Shown: one piece after another, positions 1-7,588 of the stretch
How positions within the stretch are numbered: the stretch's first letter is position 1
How the letters are laid out: each line of letters begins with the position of its first letter
Assembly (NCBI GenBank): GCA_910584545.1
Contig: CAJUBC010000021.1
Coordinates: forward strand, 1-35,957
Reading direction: 5' to 3'
Source of the DNA: an uncultured Muribaculaceae bacterium
GTDB taxonomy: Bacteria; Bacteroidota; Bacteroidia; Bacteroidales; Muribaculaceae
Length of the DNA: 35,957 nt
Translations under genes and position numbers: made by a program
The notes under the pieces: generated by a model
Told to the model about the DNA's origin: nothing
The model's input: the letters and a program-made list of their open reading frames with translations, nothing else
The model's database searches: none

Positions 1-522
1 TTGTTGGGAATAAAGAGCGATATAATCGTGAATGTCCAGGGAGACGAGCCTTTCGTCAGGCCGCAAGAGATAATCGGGGTGTCTGCTGTCCTTGAGAATA
101 ATCCGCACGCCGGCATCGCCACCGTTGCAACCAGATTCAATGACGAGGAAGGCATCGTACAGCTCGAAGACCCGAATCTGGTTAAAATCGTCATGACTCC
201 GGGAAGGGAAGCCATATATTTCTCGCGTAGCGTAATACCGTACAATAGAGAGGAATTAAAACCCGGTAATTTGTCGAATGTGGAATATTTTACACATGTC
301 GGCATATACGCCTATCGACCGGAAACATTGTCCCGTATTGTGGCAATGTCCCAGACTCCCCTCGAAAAAGCCGAAAAACTCGAGCAGTTACGCTGGATAG
401 AAAACGGCTGCCGCATTGCAGTGGCCTTGACATCACGGCCTTCATTAGGGATCGATACCCTGGAAGACCTGAAGCATGCAGAAGACGAAATGAAAAAAAT
501 TGTAGCTGATCAGAGCCGATAA
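1..522 (+). CDS. kdsB: 3-deoxy-manno-octulosonate cytidylyltransferase, C-terminal part
   Basis: CMP-Kdo synthetase: it activates Kdo with CTP in the cytoplasm for attachment to lipid A. The visible 173 residues match the C-terminal two thirds of KdsB: the IVNVQGDEP segment, the YFSR-x-IPYNR segment, the HVGIYAYR segment, the PLEKAEKLEQLRW segment and the GIDTLEDL end. KdsB is usually about 250 residues, so roughly 75-80 residues, including the N-terminal nucleotide-binding PARxxSxRxPGK loop, lie before the window. The TTG at base 1 is therefore not the start. The stop is TAA at 520-522. The next gene, pfp, has its own leader, so kdsB probably ends a transcription unit that starts upstream. 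Identification is firm; only completeness is unknown. Confidence 0.95.
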   Translation: MLGIKSDIIVNVQGDEPFVRPQEIIGVSAVLENNPHAGIATVATRFNDEEGIVQLEDPNLVKIVMTPGREAIYFSRSVIPYNREELKPGNLSNVEYFTHVGIYAYRPETLSRIVAMSQTPLEKAEKLEQLRWIENGCRIAVALTSRPSLGIDTLEDLKHAEDEMKKIVADQSR

Positions 523-537
523 TTGGGCAAAAATGAT

Positions 538-545
538 TAATTTTG
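538..545 (+). promoter_or_regulatory. Bacteroidota -7 promoter box upstream of pfp
   Basis: TAATTTTG fits the Bacteroidota -7 consensus TAnnTTTG. It lies 16 bases after the kdsB stop and would give pfp a leader of roughly 100 nt. I see no convincing -33 TTTG at the expected distance, so the call rests on one box and on its position. Confidence 0.5.
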
Positions 546-653
546 CATACGGAAACGGATAGGTAAGTCCGCTTACGCCATAAATTACCCGGCTAACGCT
601 TATAATGTTCAGATTGAGAGTAAATTACCTAAGATAAAAGATAAGTTGACAAA

Positions 654-2312
654 ATGAAAAAGAGTGCGCTTCAAAGAGTGCGGGCTTCATATCAGCCCAA
701 ACTTCCGAAAGCCCTTCAGGGTCCTGTTAAAGTCAAGTACGGCGACGCCACAGAGTCTGTCGCCAATCAGGCAGAAATCAAAGAGCTTTTCCCTCATACC
801 TACGGAATGCCGGTAGTGGAGTTCGTTCCCGACGAGGCCCCCGAGCGTGTAGAAGAACCGTTCAACGTCGGTATCATCCTTTCCGGAGGCCAGGCCCCCG
901 GTGGCCACAATGTGGTCAGCGGTATCTTCGACGGTCTGAAGAGCCTGAACAAGGAAAACCGTCTCTACGGATTCCTTATGGGTCCTTCCGGATTCATCAA
1001 CCACCAGTACATGGAGCTGACGGCGGGAGTGATCAAGGAGTATCGCAACACCGGTGGTTTCGACATCATCGGTTCGGGACGCACCAAGCTTGAGAAACCG
1101 GAGCAGTTCGACGCCGGCCTGAAGATTCTCAAGGAACTCGACATCAAGGCTCTTGTGATAATCGGTGGAGACGACTCCAACACCAACGCCGCTGTCCTTG
1201 CAGAGTATTACAAGAACATCGGTGCCGAGATACAGGTAATCGGGGTGCCCAAGACCATCGACGGTGACCTCAAGAACGAGTGGATCGAGACCTCTTTCGG
1301 TTTCGATACTGCCTGCAAGGTCTACAGTGAGGTGATCGGCAACATCCAGCGCGACTGTAACTCTGCAAAGAAATATTACCACTTCATCAAGCTGATGGGG
1401 CGCTCCGCATCGCACATCGCCCTCGAATGCGCCCTCGAGACCCAGCCTAACATCTGCATCATCTCCGAGGAGGTTCAGGCAAAGCGCATGACACTCGACA
1501 ACATCGTGAGCTATATATGCTACGTCATCTCGGAGCGTGCCAAACTGGGCTGGAATTTCGGAACAGTGCTCGTGCCCGAAGGTCTCATAGAATTCATTCC
1601 CTCGGTGAAATCGCTCATCAGCGAGCTTAATGACGTGATCGAGGAGCATGCCGAGGAAATATCCGAGGTGGAGGAACTCGATAAACTCAACCTCATATAC
1701 GGATACCTGAGCCCGAAGAATGCAGACCTCTACAAGTCGCTTCCGAAGAACATAGCGCTTCAGCTCAGTCTCGACCGCGACAGCCACGGCAACGTGCAGG
1801 TATCGCTTATCGAGACCGAGAGCCTTCTCAGCACCATGGTGGAGAAGCGTCTCGAGGAGATGGCGGAAGCAGGCGAGTATGTCGGTACATTCAAGGCCCA
1901 GCACCACTTCTTCGGTTACGAGGGACGTTGCGCCGACCCCACCAATTTCGACGCCGACTACACATACGCTCTCGGCTATAACGCAGCTATGCTCATCAAC
2001 TCCGGTCTCACCGGTTACATGTCGAGCGTGCGTAACCTCACCGACCATACGGAGAACTGGATTCCCGGCGGTATCCCAATCACAATGATGATGAACATGG
2101 AGCGCCGCAAGGGAGAGATGAAGCCGGTGATACAGAAGGCGCTCGTCGACCTTCACGGACGTCCTTATCTCAAGTTCGCGTCGATGCGCGAGACAATCGC
2201 CCTCAACACGCTCTATCAGTATCCCGGCCCGATCCAATACTTCGGTCCCGCCGAAGTATGCGACCGCCCCTCGATGACCCTCCTCCTCGAGCACGACAAG
2301 GAGATCTACTGA
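654..2312 (+). CDS. pfp: diphosphate--fructose-6-phosphate 1-phosphotransferase
   Basis: PPi-dependent phosphofructokinase, a reversible glycolytic enzyme converting fructose 6-phosphate to fructose 1,6-bisphosphate in the cytoplasm. The 552-residue length matches the long clade of PPi-PFKs. Visible motifs: GGQAPGGHN near residues 78-86, GGDDSN at 171-176 (the second Asp is the known marker of PPi rather than ATP use), PKTIDGD at 199-205 with the catalytic Asp, and MGRSASH at 248-254 for sugar-phosphate binding. The ATG at 654 is the only sensible start; an AT-rich leader precedes it with no Shine-Dalgarno. A strong terminator follows, and a promoter-like box precedes, so it is probably transcribed alone. 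Confidence 0.96.
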   Translation: MKKSALQRVRASYQPKLPKALQGPVKVKYGDATESVANQAEIKELFPHTYGMPVVEFVPDEAPERVEEPFNVGIILSGGQAPGGHNVVSGIFDGLKSLNKENRLYGFLMGPSGFINHQYMELTAGVIKEYRNTGGFDIIGSGRTKLEKPEQFDAGLKILKELDIKALVIIGGDDSNTNAAVLAEYYKNIGAEIQVIGVPKTIDGDLKNEWIETSFGFDTACKVYSEVIGNIQRDCNSAKKYYHFIKLMGRSASHIALECALETQPNICIISEEVQAKRMTLDNIVSYICYVISERAKLGWNFGTVLVPEGLIEFIPSVKSLISELNDVIEEHAEEISEVEELDKLNLIYGYLSPKNADLYKSLPKNIALQLSLDRDSHGNVQVSLIETESLLSTMVEKRLEEMAEAGEYVGTFKAQHHFFGYEGRCADPTNFDADYTYALGYNAAMLINSGLTGYMSSVRNLTDHTENWIPGGIPITMMMNMERRKGEMKPVIQKALVDLHGRPYLKFASMRETIALNTLYQYPGPIQYFGPAEVCDRPSMTLLLEHDKEIY

Positions 2313-2355
2313 TAAACAATTTTATCAGAGAATATCGGTTGCTATTATAATCAGA

Positions 2356-2391
2356 ACCCATGTCGCATCGTTGATAAGATGCGACATGGGT
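2356..2391 (+). terminator. Rho-independent terminator after pfp
   Basis: Perfect 14-bp inverted repeat: ACCCATGTCGCATC at 2356-2369 and its reverse complement at 2378-2391, with an 8-nt loop, followed by CTTTTCTTTAT. It sits 43 bases after the pfp stop and separates pfp from the thioredoxin gene. Confidence 0.92.
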
Positions 2392-2457
2392 CTTTTCTTT
2401 ATATGGATGGCCGGCGCATCAATACAGACTACATAATCGATAAAAAAGATAAGCATT

Positions 2458-2886
2458 ATGAGCAAGAAAATACTCGGGGCACTGGCCATTGTGTCATTAT
2501 GTCTTGTCCCCGTATCCTGCGGAGGTAAACAGAAAACCGCTGAACAGAGTGCCGACAGCGTGGTGACTAAGGTGGCAGAGCCCTCGGCCGAGACTGTGAA
2601 AATCTACAGTGACTCCCTTCCGACGGTAGTCGATTTTTATGCCGTATGGTGCGGGCCCTGCAAGATGATAGCCCCGCTGGTGGAGGAACTGAAAGGGAAA
2701 TATGCAGGTAAGGTCAACTTCGTGAAAGTCGATGTCGATCAGCAGCCAGGACTTGCAGCGCAGTACGGCATACAAGCCATGCCTACATTCCTGTTCCTCG
2801 CTCCGGGCGGTGAAGTGACCGGACGGATAGTAGGAGCCGACAGAGATGCCTTGACCGCGAAAGTTGCAGAAATCGCCGCAGAATAA
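2458..2886 (+). CDS. thioredoxin-fold lipoprotein
   Basis: 142-residue exported thioredoxin-like protein. It has a Lys-rich start and hydrophobic segment to about residue 19 and a cysteine at 21 (PVSC-GG), which looks like a relaxed Bacteroidota lipobox. A short linker leads to one thioredoxin domain (about 45-142). The active site WCGPC is at 64-68 and the cis-proline is in AMPT (P109). The thioredoxin-type CGPC pair, rather than DsbA-type CPHC, suggests a reductase or electron-relay role on the periplasmic side, but the substrate is unknown. The gene lies between two terminators or leaders and looks monocistronic. If the lipobox is not used, it would be a soluble periplasmic or membrane-anchored protein. 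Confidence 0.85.
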   Translation: MSKKILGALAIVSLCLVPVSCGGKQKTAEQSADSVVTKVAEPSAETVKIYSDSLPTVVDFYAVWCGPCKMIAPLVEELKGKYAGKVNFVKVDVDQQPGLAAQYGIQAMPTFLFLAPGGEVTGRIVGADRDALTAKVAEIAAE

Positions 2887-2930
2887 CATGTTTTTAAGCA
2901 GCAAATATTCACAGATTTTAAAATAATGTG

Positions 2931-2938
2931 TAAATTTG
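2931..2938 (+). promoter_or_regulatory. Bacteroidota -7 promoter box upstream of the MFS gene
   Basis: TAAATTTG fits TAnnTTTG and is followed by GC. It would start transcription about 90 nt before the MFS start codon. No clear -33 box was found. Confidence 0.5.
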
Positions 2939-2965
2939 CACCATATTAACAACGATTCCCCACAC

Positions 2966-3014
2966 CGGGTCAGAGTCCTTTTCAGACCTTAATCTATCGG
3001 GAAGGACCGACCCG
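2966..3014 (+). promoter_or_regulatory. leader stem-loop before the MFS transporter gene
   Basis: Two-step inverted repeat: CGGGTC (2966-2971) pairs with GACCCG (3009-3014), and GTCCTT (2975-2980) pairs with AAGGAC (3002-3007), with a small asymmetric internal loop and a 21-nt apical loop. It lies between the promoter-like box and the ATG at 3039. It lacks a U-tract, so it is not a standard terminator. Any role in control is inference. Confidence 0.4.
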
Positions 3015-3038
3015 CCGGAACTACCTAACAAACTACTT

Positions 3039-4760
3039 ATGGCAGCAAATACCGTAGCGGCCGCACCGGCCAAGAATGGAGAACTGCTCAGAGACAAGGC
3101 ATGGGCCAGATGGACAGCCCTTGGTCTTCTGGCGTTCGCCATGTTCTGTTCGTATGTCTTCATGGACATACTCTCACCTATCAAGAACCTTCTGCAGGAA
3201 ACACGCGGATGGGACTCCACCGCGTTCGGAACCATGCAAGGTTCGGAGACGTTTCTCAACGTGTTCGTATTCTTCCTCATCTTCGCAGGAATCATCCTCG
3301 ACAAGATGGGCGTACGCTTCACCGCCGTATTGTCCGGAGCTGTGATGCTTGTGGGAGCCTGCATCAACTGGTATGCCCTCACCGACTCATTCATCGGCAG
3401 CAGCCTCGAGACGTGGTTCACCAATCACCTTAACTACATCCCCGGATTCGATGAACTCGGAGTGTCGCCTTTCTATGAGGGAATGCCCGCATCGGCCAAA
3501 CTTTCCGCAATCGGATTCATGATATTCGGGTGCGGCGTTGAGATGGCCGGCATCACGGTTTCCCGCGGTATCGTCAAATGGTTCAAGGGCCGCGAGATGG
3601 CACTGGCCATGGGTTCGGAGATGGCTCTTGCCCGTCTCGGTGTGGCCACCTGTATGATTTTCTCCCCTGTCTTCGCAAATCTGGGTGGAGAGGTGAGCGT
3701 TTCTCGTTCAGTGGCGTTTGCGGTCGTTCTCCTCATGATCGCGCTGATAATGTTTATCGTCTACTTCTTCATGGACAAGAAACTTGACGAGCAGAGCGGC
3801 GAAGCTGAGGAAAAGGATGAGCCGTTCAAGGTGAGCGATATCGGCAAGATTCTTTCCAGCTGGGCATTCTGGCTCGTGGCTCTTCTCTGCGTGCTTTATT
3901 ACTCGGCTATCTTCCCCTTCCAGAAATATGCGGTCAACATGCTTCAGTGCAACCTCACGTTTACCGATGTGCCGGCCGAGTCCTTCTGGGCTACCGATGC
4001 CGTCACTGTGATTCAGTATGTGATAATGATCGTCATCGCCATCACGGCGTTTGTAAGCAACTTCCAGAAGAAGCCGGCGGCAAAGTACGGTTTCCTCGCT
4101 CTCTCCATAGTTGCGCTGGTGGTTTACTGCTACATGGGTTACATGCGTCAGAGCGCTGCCGCGATCTTCGCGGTGTTCCCCCTGCTTGCGGTGGGAATCA
4201 CTCCTATCCTCGGCAACTATGTCGACTACAAGGGTAAGGCCGCCTCGATGCTTGTGCTCGGATCGCTTCTGCTGATCGTATGCCACCTGACATTCGCGTT
4301 CATACTCCCGCAACTGAAGGGAAATCCCGTAGGCGGCGTGATTCTGGCTTACGTCACGATCCTCGTTCTCGGGGCATCGTTCTCCCTTGTCCCTGCGTCG
4401 CTGTGGCCCAGTGTTCCGAAACTCGTCGACTCCAAGATCATAGGTTCCGCATACGCCCTGATATTCTGGATCCAGAACATCGGCCTGTGGCTCTTCCCGA
4501 TGCTTATCGGTAAGATTCTCGACAAGACCAATCCTCAGATTGTGGAGGGACTTGCCAACGGCACACTCACTCCTGACCAGGCCGCCGTAAGCTACAATTA
4601 CACGGCTCCGCTCGTGATGCTCGCCTGCCTCGGCGTGGCAGCCCTCATCCTCGGTCTCGTGTTGAAAGCACTCGACAGGAAGAAACATCTCGGCCTTGAA
4701 CTTCCCAATATCGCCTCCGCCGAAGTGGAGGAGAGCGAAGTGGAGGCCCAGGAGGGATAA
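3039..4760 (+). CDS. MFS transporter
   Basis: 573-residue inner-membrane permease of the major facilitator superfamily. Many hydrophobic helices are visible, consistent with 12 transmembrane segments in two halves. The cytoplasmic loop 2-3 signature is present as DKMGVR at 88-93. The segment around residues 180-205 (GREMALAMGSEMALARLG) is the conserved region after helix 5 seen in anion/OFA-like permeases. A charged central loop (about 250-270, rich in Glu and Lys) separates the halves, and a Glu-rich tail ends the protein. Substrate cannot be read from sequence. It has its own promoter-like box, a hairpin leader and a strong terminator, so it appears to be a single-gene unit. Confidence 0.88.
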   Translation: MAANTVAAAPAKNGELLRDKAWARWTALGLLAFAMFCSYVFMDILSPIKNLLQETRGWDSTAFGTMQGSETFLNVFVFFLIFAGIILDKMGVRFTAVLSGAVMLVGACINWYALTDSFIGSSLETWFTNHLNYIPGFDELGVSPFYEGMPASAKLSAIGFMIFGCGVEMAGITVSRGIVKWFKGREMALAMGSEMALARLGVATCMIFSPVFANLGGEVSVSRSVAFAVVLLMIALIMFIVYFFMDKKLDEQSGEAEEKDEPFKVSDIGKILSSWAFWLVALLCVLYYSAIFPFQKYAVNMLQCNLTFTDVPAESFWATDAVTVIQYVIMIVIAITAFVSNFQKKPAAKYGFLALSIVALVVYCYMGYMRQSAAAIFAVFPLLAVGITPILGNYVDYKGKAASMLVLGSLLLIVCHLTFAFILPQLKGNPVGGVILAYVTILVLGASFSLVPASLWPSVPKLVDSKIIGSAYALIFWIQNIGLWLFPMLIGKILDKTNPQIVEGLANGTLTPDQAAVSYNYTAPLVMLACLGVAALILGLVLKALDRKKHLGLELPNIASAEVEESEVEAQEG

Positions 4761-4786
4761 TTCCATCTGAATTTATCAAGATACGG

Positions 4787-4823
4787 ATGAGACCCTGTCC
4801 CGATTTATGGGGCAGGGTCTCAT
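4787..4823 (+). terminator. Rho-independent terminator after the MFS gene
   Basis: 15-bp stem, ATGAGACCCTGTCCC (4787-4801) with GGGGCAGGGTCTCAT (4809-4823), containing one G-U pair and a 7-nt loop, followed by ACCATTTTA. It lies 26 bases after the MFS stop. The T-run is short but the stem is very stable. Confidence 0.85.
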
Positions 4824-4854
4824 ACCATTTTAGGGCTGACTGCGTTATAATAGT

Positions 4855-5805
4855 ATGATTGGAAAACTGACATCAAGGGCCCTTGTCGCCGGTGCGGCGC
4901 TGTGCATCGCGGCGTTGCCTGCACTGGCTGAGACTGTATCGCAGAAACATGCGTCGAAGATAGCCGAGACATTCTTCAATACCGCATACGGGATACATGT
5001 GGCCGCTCCAAAATTCGCATGGAACGGCAGGCAGCTGACCACCGACCGGCTCTTTACCCCTTTCTACATCTATAATCACCCCAGGGGAGGATTCGTAATC
5101 ATATCCGCTGAAAACAAGGCGTTTCCGGTGCTTGGATACAGCCTGACCAACACGTTCACGCTTGACATGTTGACCGACGATATCAAGGACCTCTTCACCA
5201 CTTATGCGCGTCAGATAGAGATCATACGCTACGATCCCCGCACTCCTGACCGGGCGGTCGAGGCATGGCGGAATCTACCGGACTATATAACCTCTGTATT
5301 GAAAGCGCCATACGACACTCCTGAATACCGCGAGCTCGACTCCGAGGAGAAGGAAGAGATAGAAAGTCTCGACCGGAAAAACAACTGGATCGTGATGCCG
5401 TCCGCTGTGGAGTTCGATATATACAATCACAGCGATTACCGTGAATATACCCTTGAGGATGCGCTTGCCGAGGAACCGGAAGAGGTGCCTTTCAGCTTTT
5501 ACGAGAACTTCATCAAGGAGATTCAGAATGAAGAGAAGATGCGGCTGGCCGCTTTTGACGAGATTCTGACCCCCACGCGTCCGGTCCTCAGGGATCTCGG
5601 AGGCGCGCATTTCATCGTCGACCTTCCGGAGAATGCGCGGATGCTGCGTGTCTACGGTATCGACGGCAGCCGGAAGCTGGAAAAGTATTACGGCGATACT
5701 TCGAGTGTCGGCATCGACATCTCCTCGCTTCCTGTGGGTTATTATGTGGCAATGATCCTCACGGACGACGGCCATGTATACGGGCTTAAATTATATCGGA
5801 TATAA
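4855..5805 (+). CDS. secreted Spi-like (C10 protease propeptide-like) protein without a protease domain
   Basis: 316-residue exported protein. A signal peptide covers residues 1-25 (cleavage likely after ALA). Residues about 27-95 resemble the Spi/streptopain propeptide domain: an amphipathic SQKHASKIAETFF helix, then a hydrophobic YIYN-x-PRGGFVIISAEN strand pair and PVLGYS. In C10 proteases this domain precedes the catalytic Cys/His domain, but here no such domain follows. The middle (about 100-235) is Asp/Glu-rich and unrecognised. The last 75 residues end in IDISSLPVGYYVAMI ... YGLKLYRI, which resembles a type IX secretion C-terminal beta-sandwich. Likely role by inference: a protease inhibitor or adhesin-like surface protein. 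A small membrane protein follows after 3 bases. Confidence 0.7.
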   Translation: MIGKLTSRALVAGAALCIAALPALAETVSQKHASKIAETFFNTAYGIHVAAPKFAWNGRQLTTDRLFTPFYIYNHPRGGFVIISAENKAFPVLGYSLTNTFTLDMLTDDIKDLFTTYARQIEIIRYDPRTPDRAVEAWRNLPDYITSVLKAPYDTPEYRELDSEEKEEIESLDRKNNWIVMPSAVEFDIYNHSDYREYTLEDALAEEPEEVPFSFYENFIKEIQNEEKMRLAAFDEILTPTRPVLRDLGGAHFIVDLPENARMLRVYGIDGSRKLEKYYGDTSSVGIDISSLPVGYYVAMILTDDGHVYGLKLYRI

Positions 5806-5808
5806 ATT

Positions 5809-6093
5809 ATGTCTAAATTTATCAAATCGAAAATTGTGGCATGGCTCGGCGTTGCGCTCGCTATCACCGTGACGGTGCTGAGCATGTGCTTTGAGAATGT
5901 TCCATGGTGGGAATATTCGGTAGCATTCTTCGCGTTCATGTCGTGTTTCCTGCATCTGCTTGCGGTATACATGGACGAGAAATTGCCAGTGGTCAGTTAC
6001 AAACTCGACATGGCGGCGCTCGTATGCGGAGTGTGCCTTATCGTGGCGTTTATCATTCTTATGGTTACCGATTCAGTGATATTCGGTTTCTGA
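5809..6093 (+). CDS. small membrane protein, unknown function
   Basis: 94 residues with three hydrophobic stretches that look like transmembrane helices (about 8-26, 32-52 and 66-92). There is a charged MDEKLPV loop between the second and third. No family is recognised. The start is only 3 bases after the stop of the Spi-like gene, so the two are very probably co-transcribed and may act together. It ends 24 bases before the stop of the convergent tsaC-type gene, and I see no clear hairpin between them. Confidence 0.65.
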   Translation: MSKFIKSKIVAWLGVALAITVTVLSMCFENVPWWEYSVAFFAFMSCFLHLLAVYMDEKLPVVSYKLDMAALVCGVCLIVAFIILMVTDSVIFGF

Positions 6094-6117
6094 CAGGACC
6101 TCGGCAAGCAATGGCTC

Positions 6118-6720
6118 TTATGACAGCTGACCGAGTCCTTCGCGGATGATTTCCGGAGTGTCGCCTGTGCAGTCCACTACAGTCGACAGCTCCGTTGAGC
6201 CGTCTCCACCATCCACCATCATGTCTGCGCGATTTTCGTAAGCCTCAGAGATAAGTCCGGGATTTACCGCGTAATCTTCGTCACTGTATTCAATCGTTGT
6301 TGTGAGCAATGGGTGTCCGAATCTTTCGACAACCGCGAGTGTGAGGTTGTTGTCGGGGATGCGGATTCCAACAGTCTTGCGTCCCTTGAACGCCTTTGGA
6401 AGGCTCGATGCCGATTTGAAGATGAACGTGAACGGTCCCGGAGTATTCTCTTTCATCATCCTGAAATATGAATTCGATATCCGGCAATATTCAGCTGCCA
6501 TCGATATGCCGGAGCATAGAATCGACAGGTTTGTCTTTTCCGGATTGATTCCCTTCATCTTGCAGATTCGTTCGATACTCTTCATGTTGAGTGCGTCGCA
6601 TGTAACCGCGTAAGCGGTGTCGGTAGGAAGAATCACCAGTTCGCCGGCATCGAGCCGGGCTGCTATATCGTTAAGCTGGCGGTCGGAAACATTGTCGTTC
6701 CAGATTTTTATGGTTTTCAT
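6118..6720 (-). CDS. tsaC: L-threonylcarbamoyladenylate synthase (YrdC/Sua5 family)
   Basis: 200-residue YrdC-domain enzyme. It makes threonylcarbamoyl-AMP from threonine, bicarbonate and ATP for the t6A modification of tRNAs reading ANN codons. Seen: the PTDTAYAVTCDA segment near residues 32-43 (family form PTDTxYGLxCDA), the KMKGxxxxK segment, the TPGPFTFIF segment, the GIRIPDN segment, and a C-terminal STVVDC ... IIREG end. It is the YrdC-only form without the extra Sua5 domain. An in-frame ATG at 6813 gives a 31-residue extension, but a promoter-like box lies inside that extension and the family N-terminus fits the ATG at 6720, so I chose that start. TsaC versus Sua5 naming is by length only. 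Confidence 0.9.
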   Translation of the reverse strand: MKTIKIWNDNVSDRQLNDIAARLDAGELVILPTDTAYAVTCDALNMKSIERICKMKGINPEKTNLSILCSGISMAAEYCRISNSYFRMMKENTPGPFTFIFKSASSLPKAFKGRKTVGIRIPDNNLTLAVVERFGHPLLTTTIEYSDEDYAVNPGLISEAYENRADMMVDGGDGSTELSTVVDCTGDTPEIIREGLGQLS

Positions 6721-6755
6721 ACAGTTTGAGATTTGGCCGCAACTGGCCAGACATG

Positions 6756-6763
6756 CAAAATTA
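6756..6763 (-). promoter_or_regulatory. Bacteroidota -7 promoter box for the tsaC-type gene
   Basis: On the - strand the sequence reads TAATTTTG, matching TAnnTTTG, 35 bases upstream of the ATG at 6720. This supports the shorter start. No clear -33 box was seen. Confidence 0.5.
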
Positions 6764-6856
6764 ATAAAAAGAACTGAGAAGACCTCTGCATGAACAATTT
6801 TTGTGTATGGCAAACTAAAATTTGCGACAAAATTTATCTATCCGGTCGTTTTTTAG

Positions 6857-6864
6857 TAATTTTG
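6857..6864 (+). promoter_or_regulatory. Bacteroidota -7 promoter box for mtnN
   Basis: TAATTTTG followed by C matches TAnnTTTG. It is 23 bases before the ATG at 6888 and lies inside the 5' extension of the longer reading frame, so it argues for the 6888 start. It faces away from the tsaC box 93 bp away, making a divergent promoter region. Confidence 0.55.
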
Positions 6865-6887
6865 CAGTATCTTTTATACTTGAAAGC

Positions 6888-7586
6888 ATGACAATAGCGA
6901 TTATAGCGGCGATGCAGAAAGAGCTTGAACTTATATTGGGTCTGATGCGTCGCGACGGTGACATAGCCACCGAAGAATTCGAAGGAGTGGAAATCCACAG
7001 AGGCCGTCTCGCAGGTAAGGATGTGGTGGCGGCGAAGTGCGGGATAGGGAAGGTCAATTCGGCGCTCCGGACTGATGCCGTCATAAGATATTGTAGTCCG
7101 GACCTGCTGATTAACAGCGGAGTTGCAGGAGGCGCGGACGCGTCCATGCATATCGGAGATGTACTGGTGGTCGACGGTGTGGCATACCATGACGTATGGT
7201 GCGGTCCCGGTACTGAGCCGGGAGCGGCCGACGGCTATCCCCGCGTACTTATCCCCTCCGGGCGGTATCTCGCCGTGATGCGTGCCATTCATCCCGATGG
7301 TGAGGACTGCTATCGCTACGGGCTGATATGCAGCGGCGACCGCTTCATCAGCACTCCGGAGGAAGTGGAGCGAATAAAGAGCCTGTTCCCCGAGGCACTC
7401 GGATGCGATATGGAGTCTGCATCGATCGCGCAGACATGCATCTGTCGCGACGTGCCCTTTATGGTAGTGAGGGTGATGAGCGACATGCCCGGCGGAGGAG
7501 AGAATATCTCTGAGTACAACAATTTCTGGAACGATGCCCCGCTGGCCACGTTCAAGGCCGTGGAGAGTCTGATTGAAAATATCTGA
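6888..7586 (+). CDS. mtnN: 5'-methylthioadenosine/S-adenosylhomocysteine nucleosidase
   Basis: 232-residue MTAN (Pfs). It hydrolyses methylthioadenosine and S-adenosylhomocysteine to adenine and the thioribose sugars in the cytoplasm, clearing by-products of SAM use. The family catalytic residues are in place: E12 in the N-terminal IIAAMQKELE segment, E176 in CDMESASIAQ, and D199 in VRVMSDMPGG. The NSGVAGGAD segment near 76-84 is the phosphorylase-fold nucleoside-binding loop. A longer frame begins at 6822, but a promoter-like box lies within it and the family start fits the ATG at 6888. It heads a tightly packed run with the BASS-type gene 2 bases on. Confidence 0.95.
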   Translation: MTIAIIAAMQKELELILGLMRRDGDIATEEFEGVEIHRGRLAGKDVVAAKCGIGKVNSALRTDAVIRYCSPDLLINSGVAGGADASMHIGDVLVVDGVAYHDVWCGPGTEPGAADGYPRVLIPSGRYLAVMRAIHPDGEDCYRYGLICSGDRFISTPEEVERIKSLFPEALGCDMESASIAQTCICRDVPFMVVRVMSDMPGGGENISEYNNFWNDAPLATFKAVESLIENI

Positions 7587-7588
7587 CC

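Noticed and set aside
687..2294. A 535-codon open frame antisense to pfp
   Set aside because: It mirrors pfp almost exactly. Its translation has no recognisable motif, and pfp itself is certain. It follows from the codon bias of pfp.
3708..4766. A 352-codon open frame antisense to the MFS gene
   Set aside because: The translation is His/Glu-rich with no family signal and lies fully within a clear MFS gene.
6094..6117. Terminator between the convergent small membrane gene and tsaC
   Set aside because: The gap is only 24 bases and I found no stable stem there.
6721..6813. 31-residue N-terminal extension of the tsaC-type protein
   Set aside because: A promoter-like -7 box lies within it, and the YrdC fold begins near MKTIKIW.
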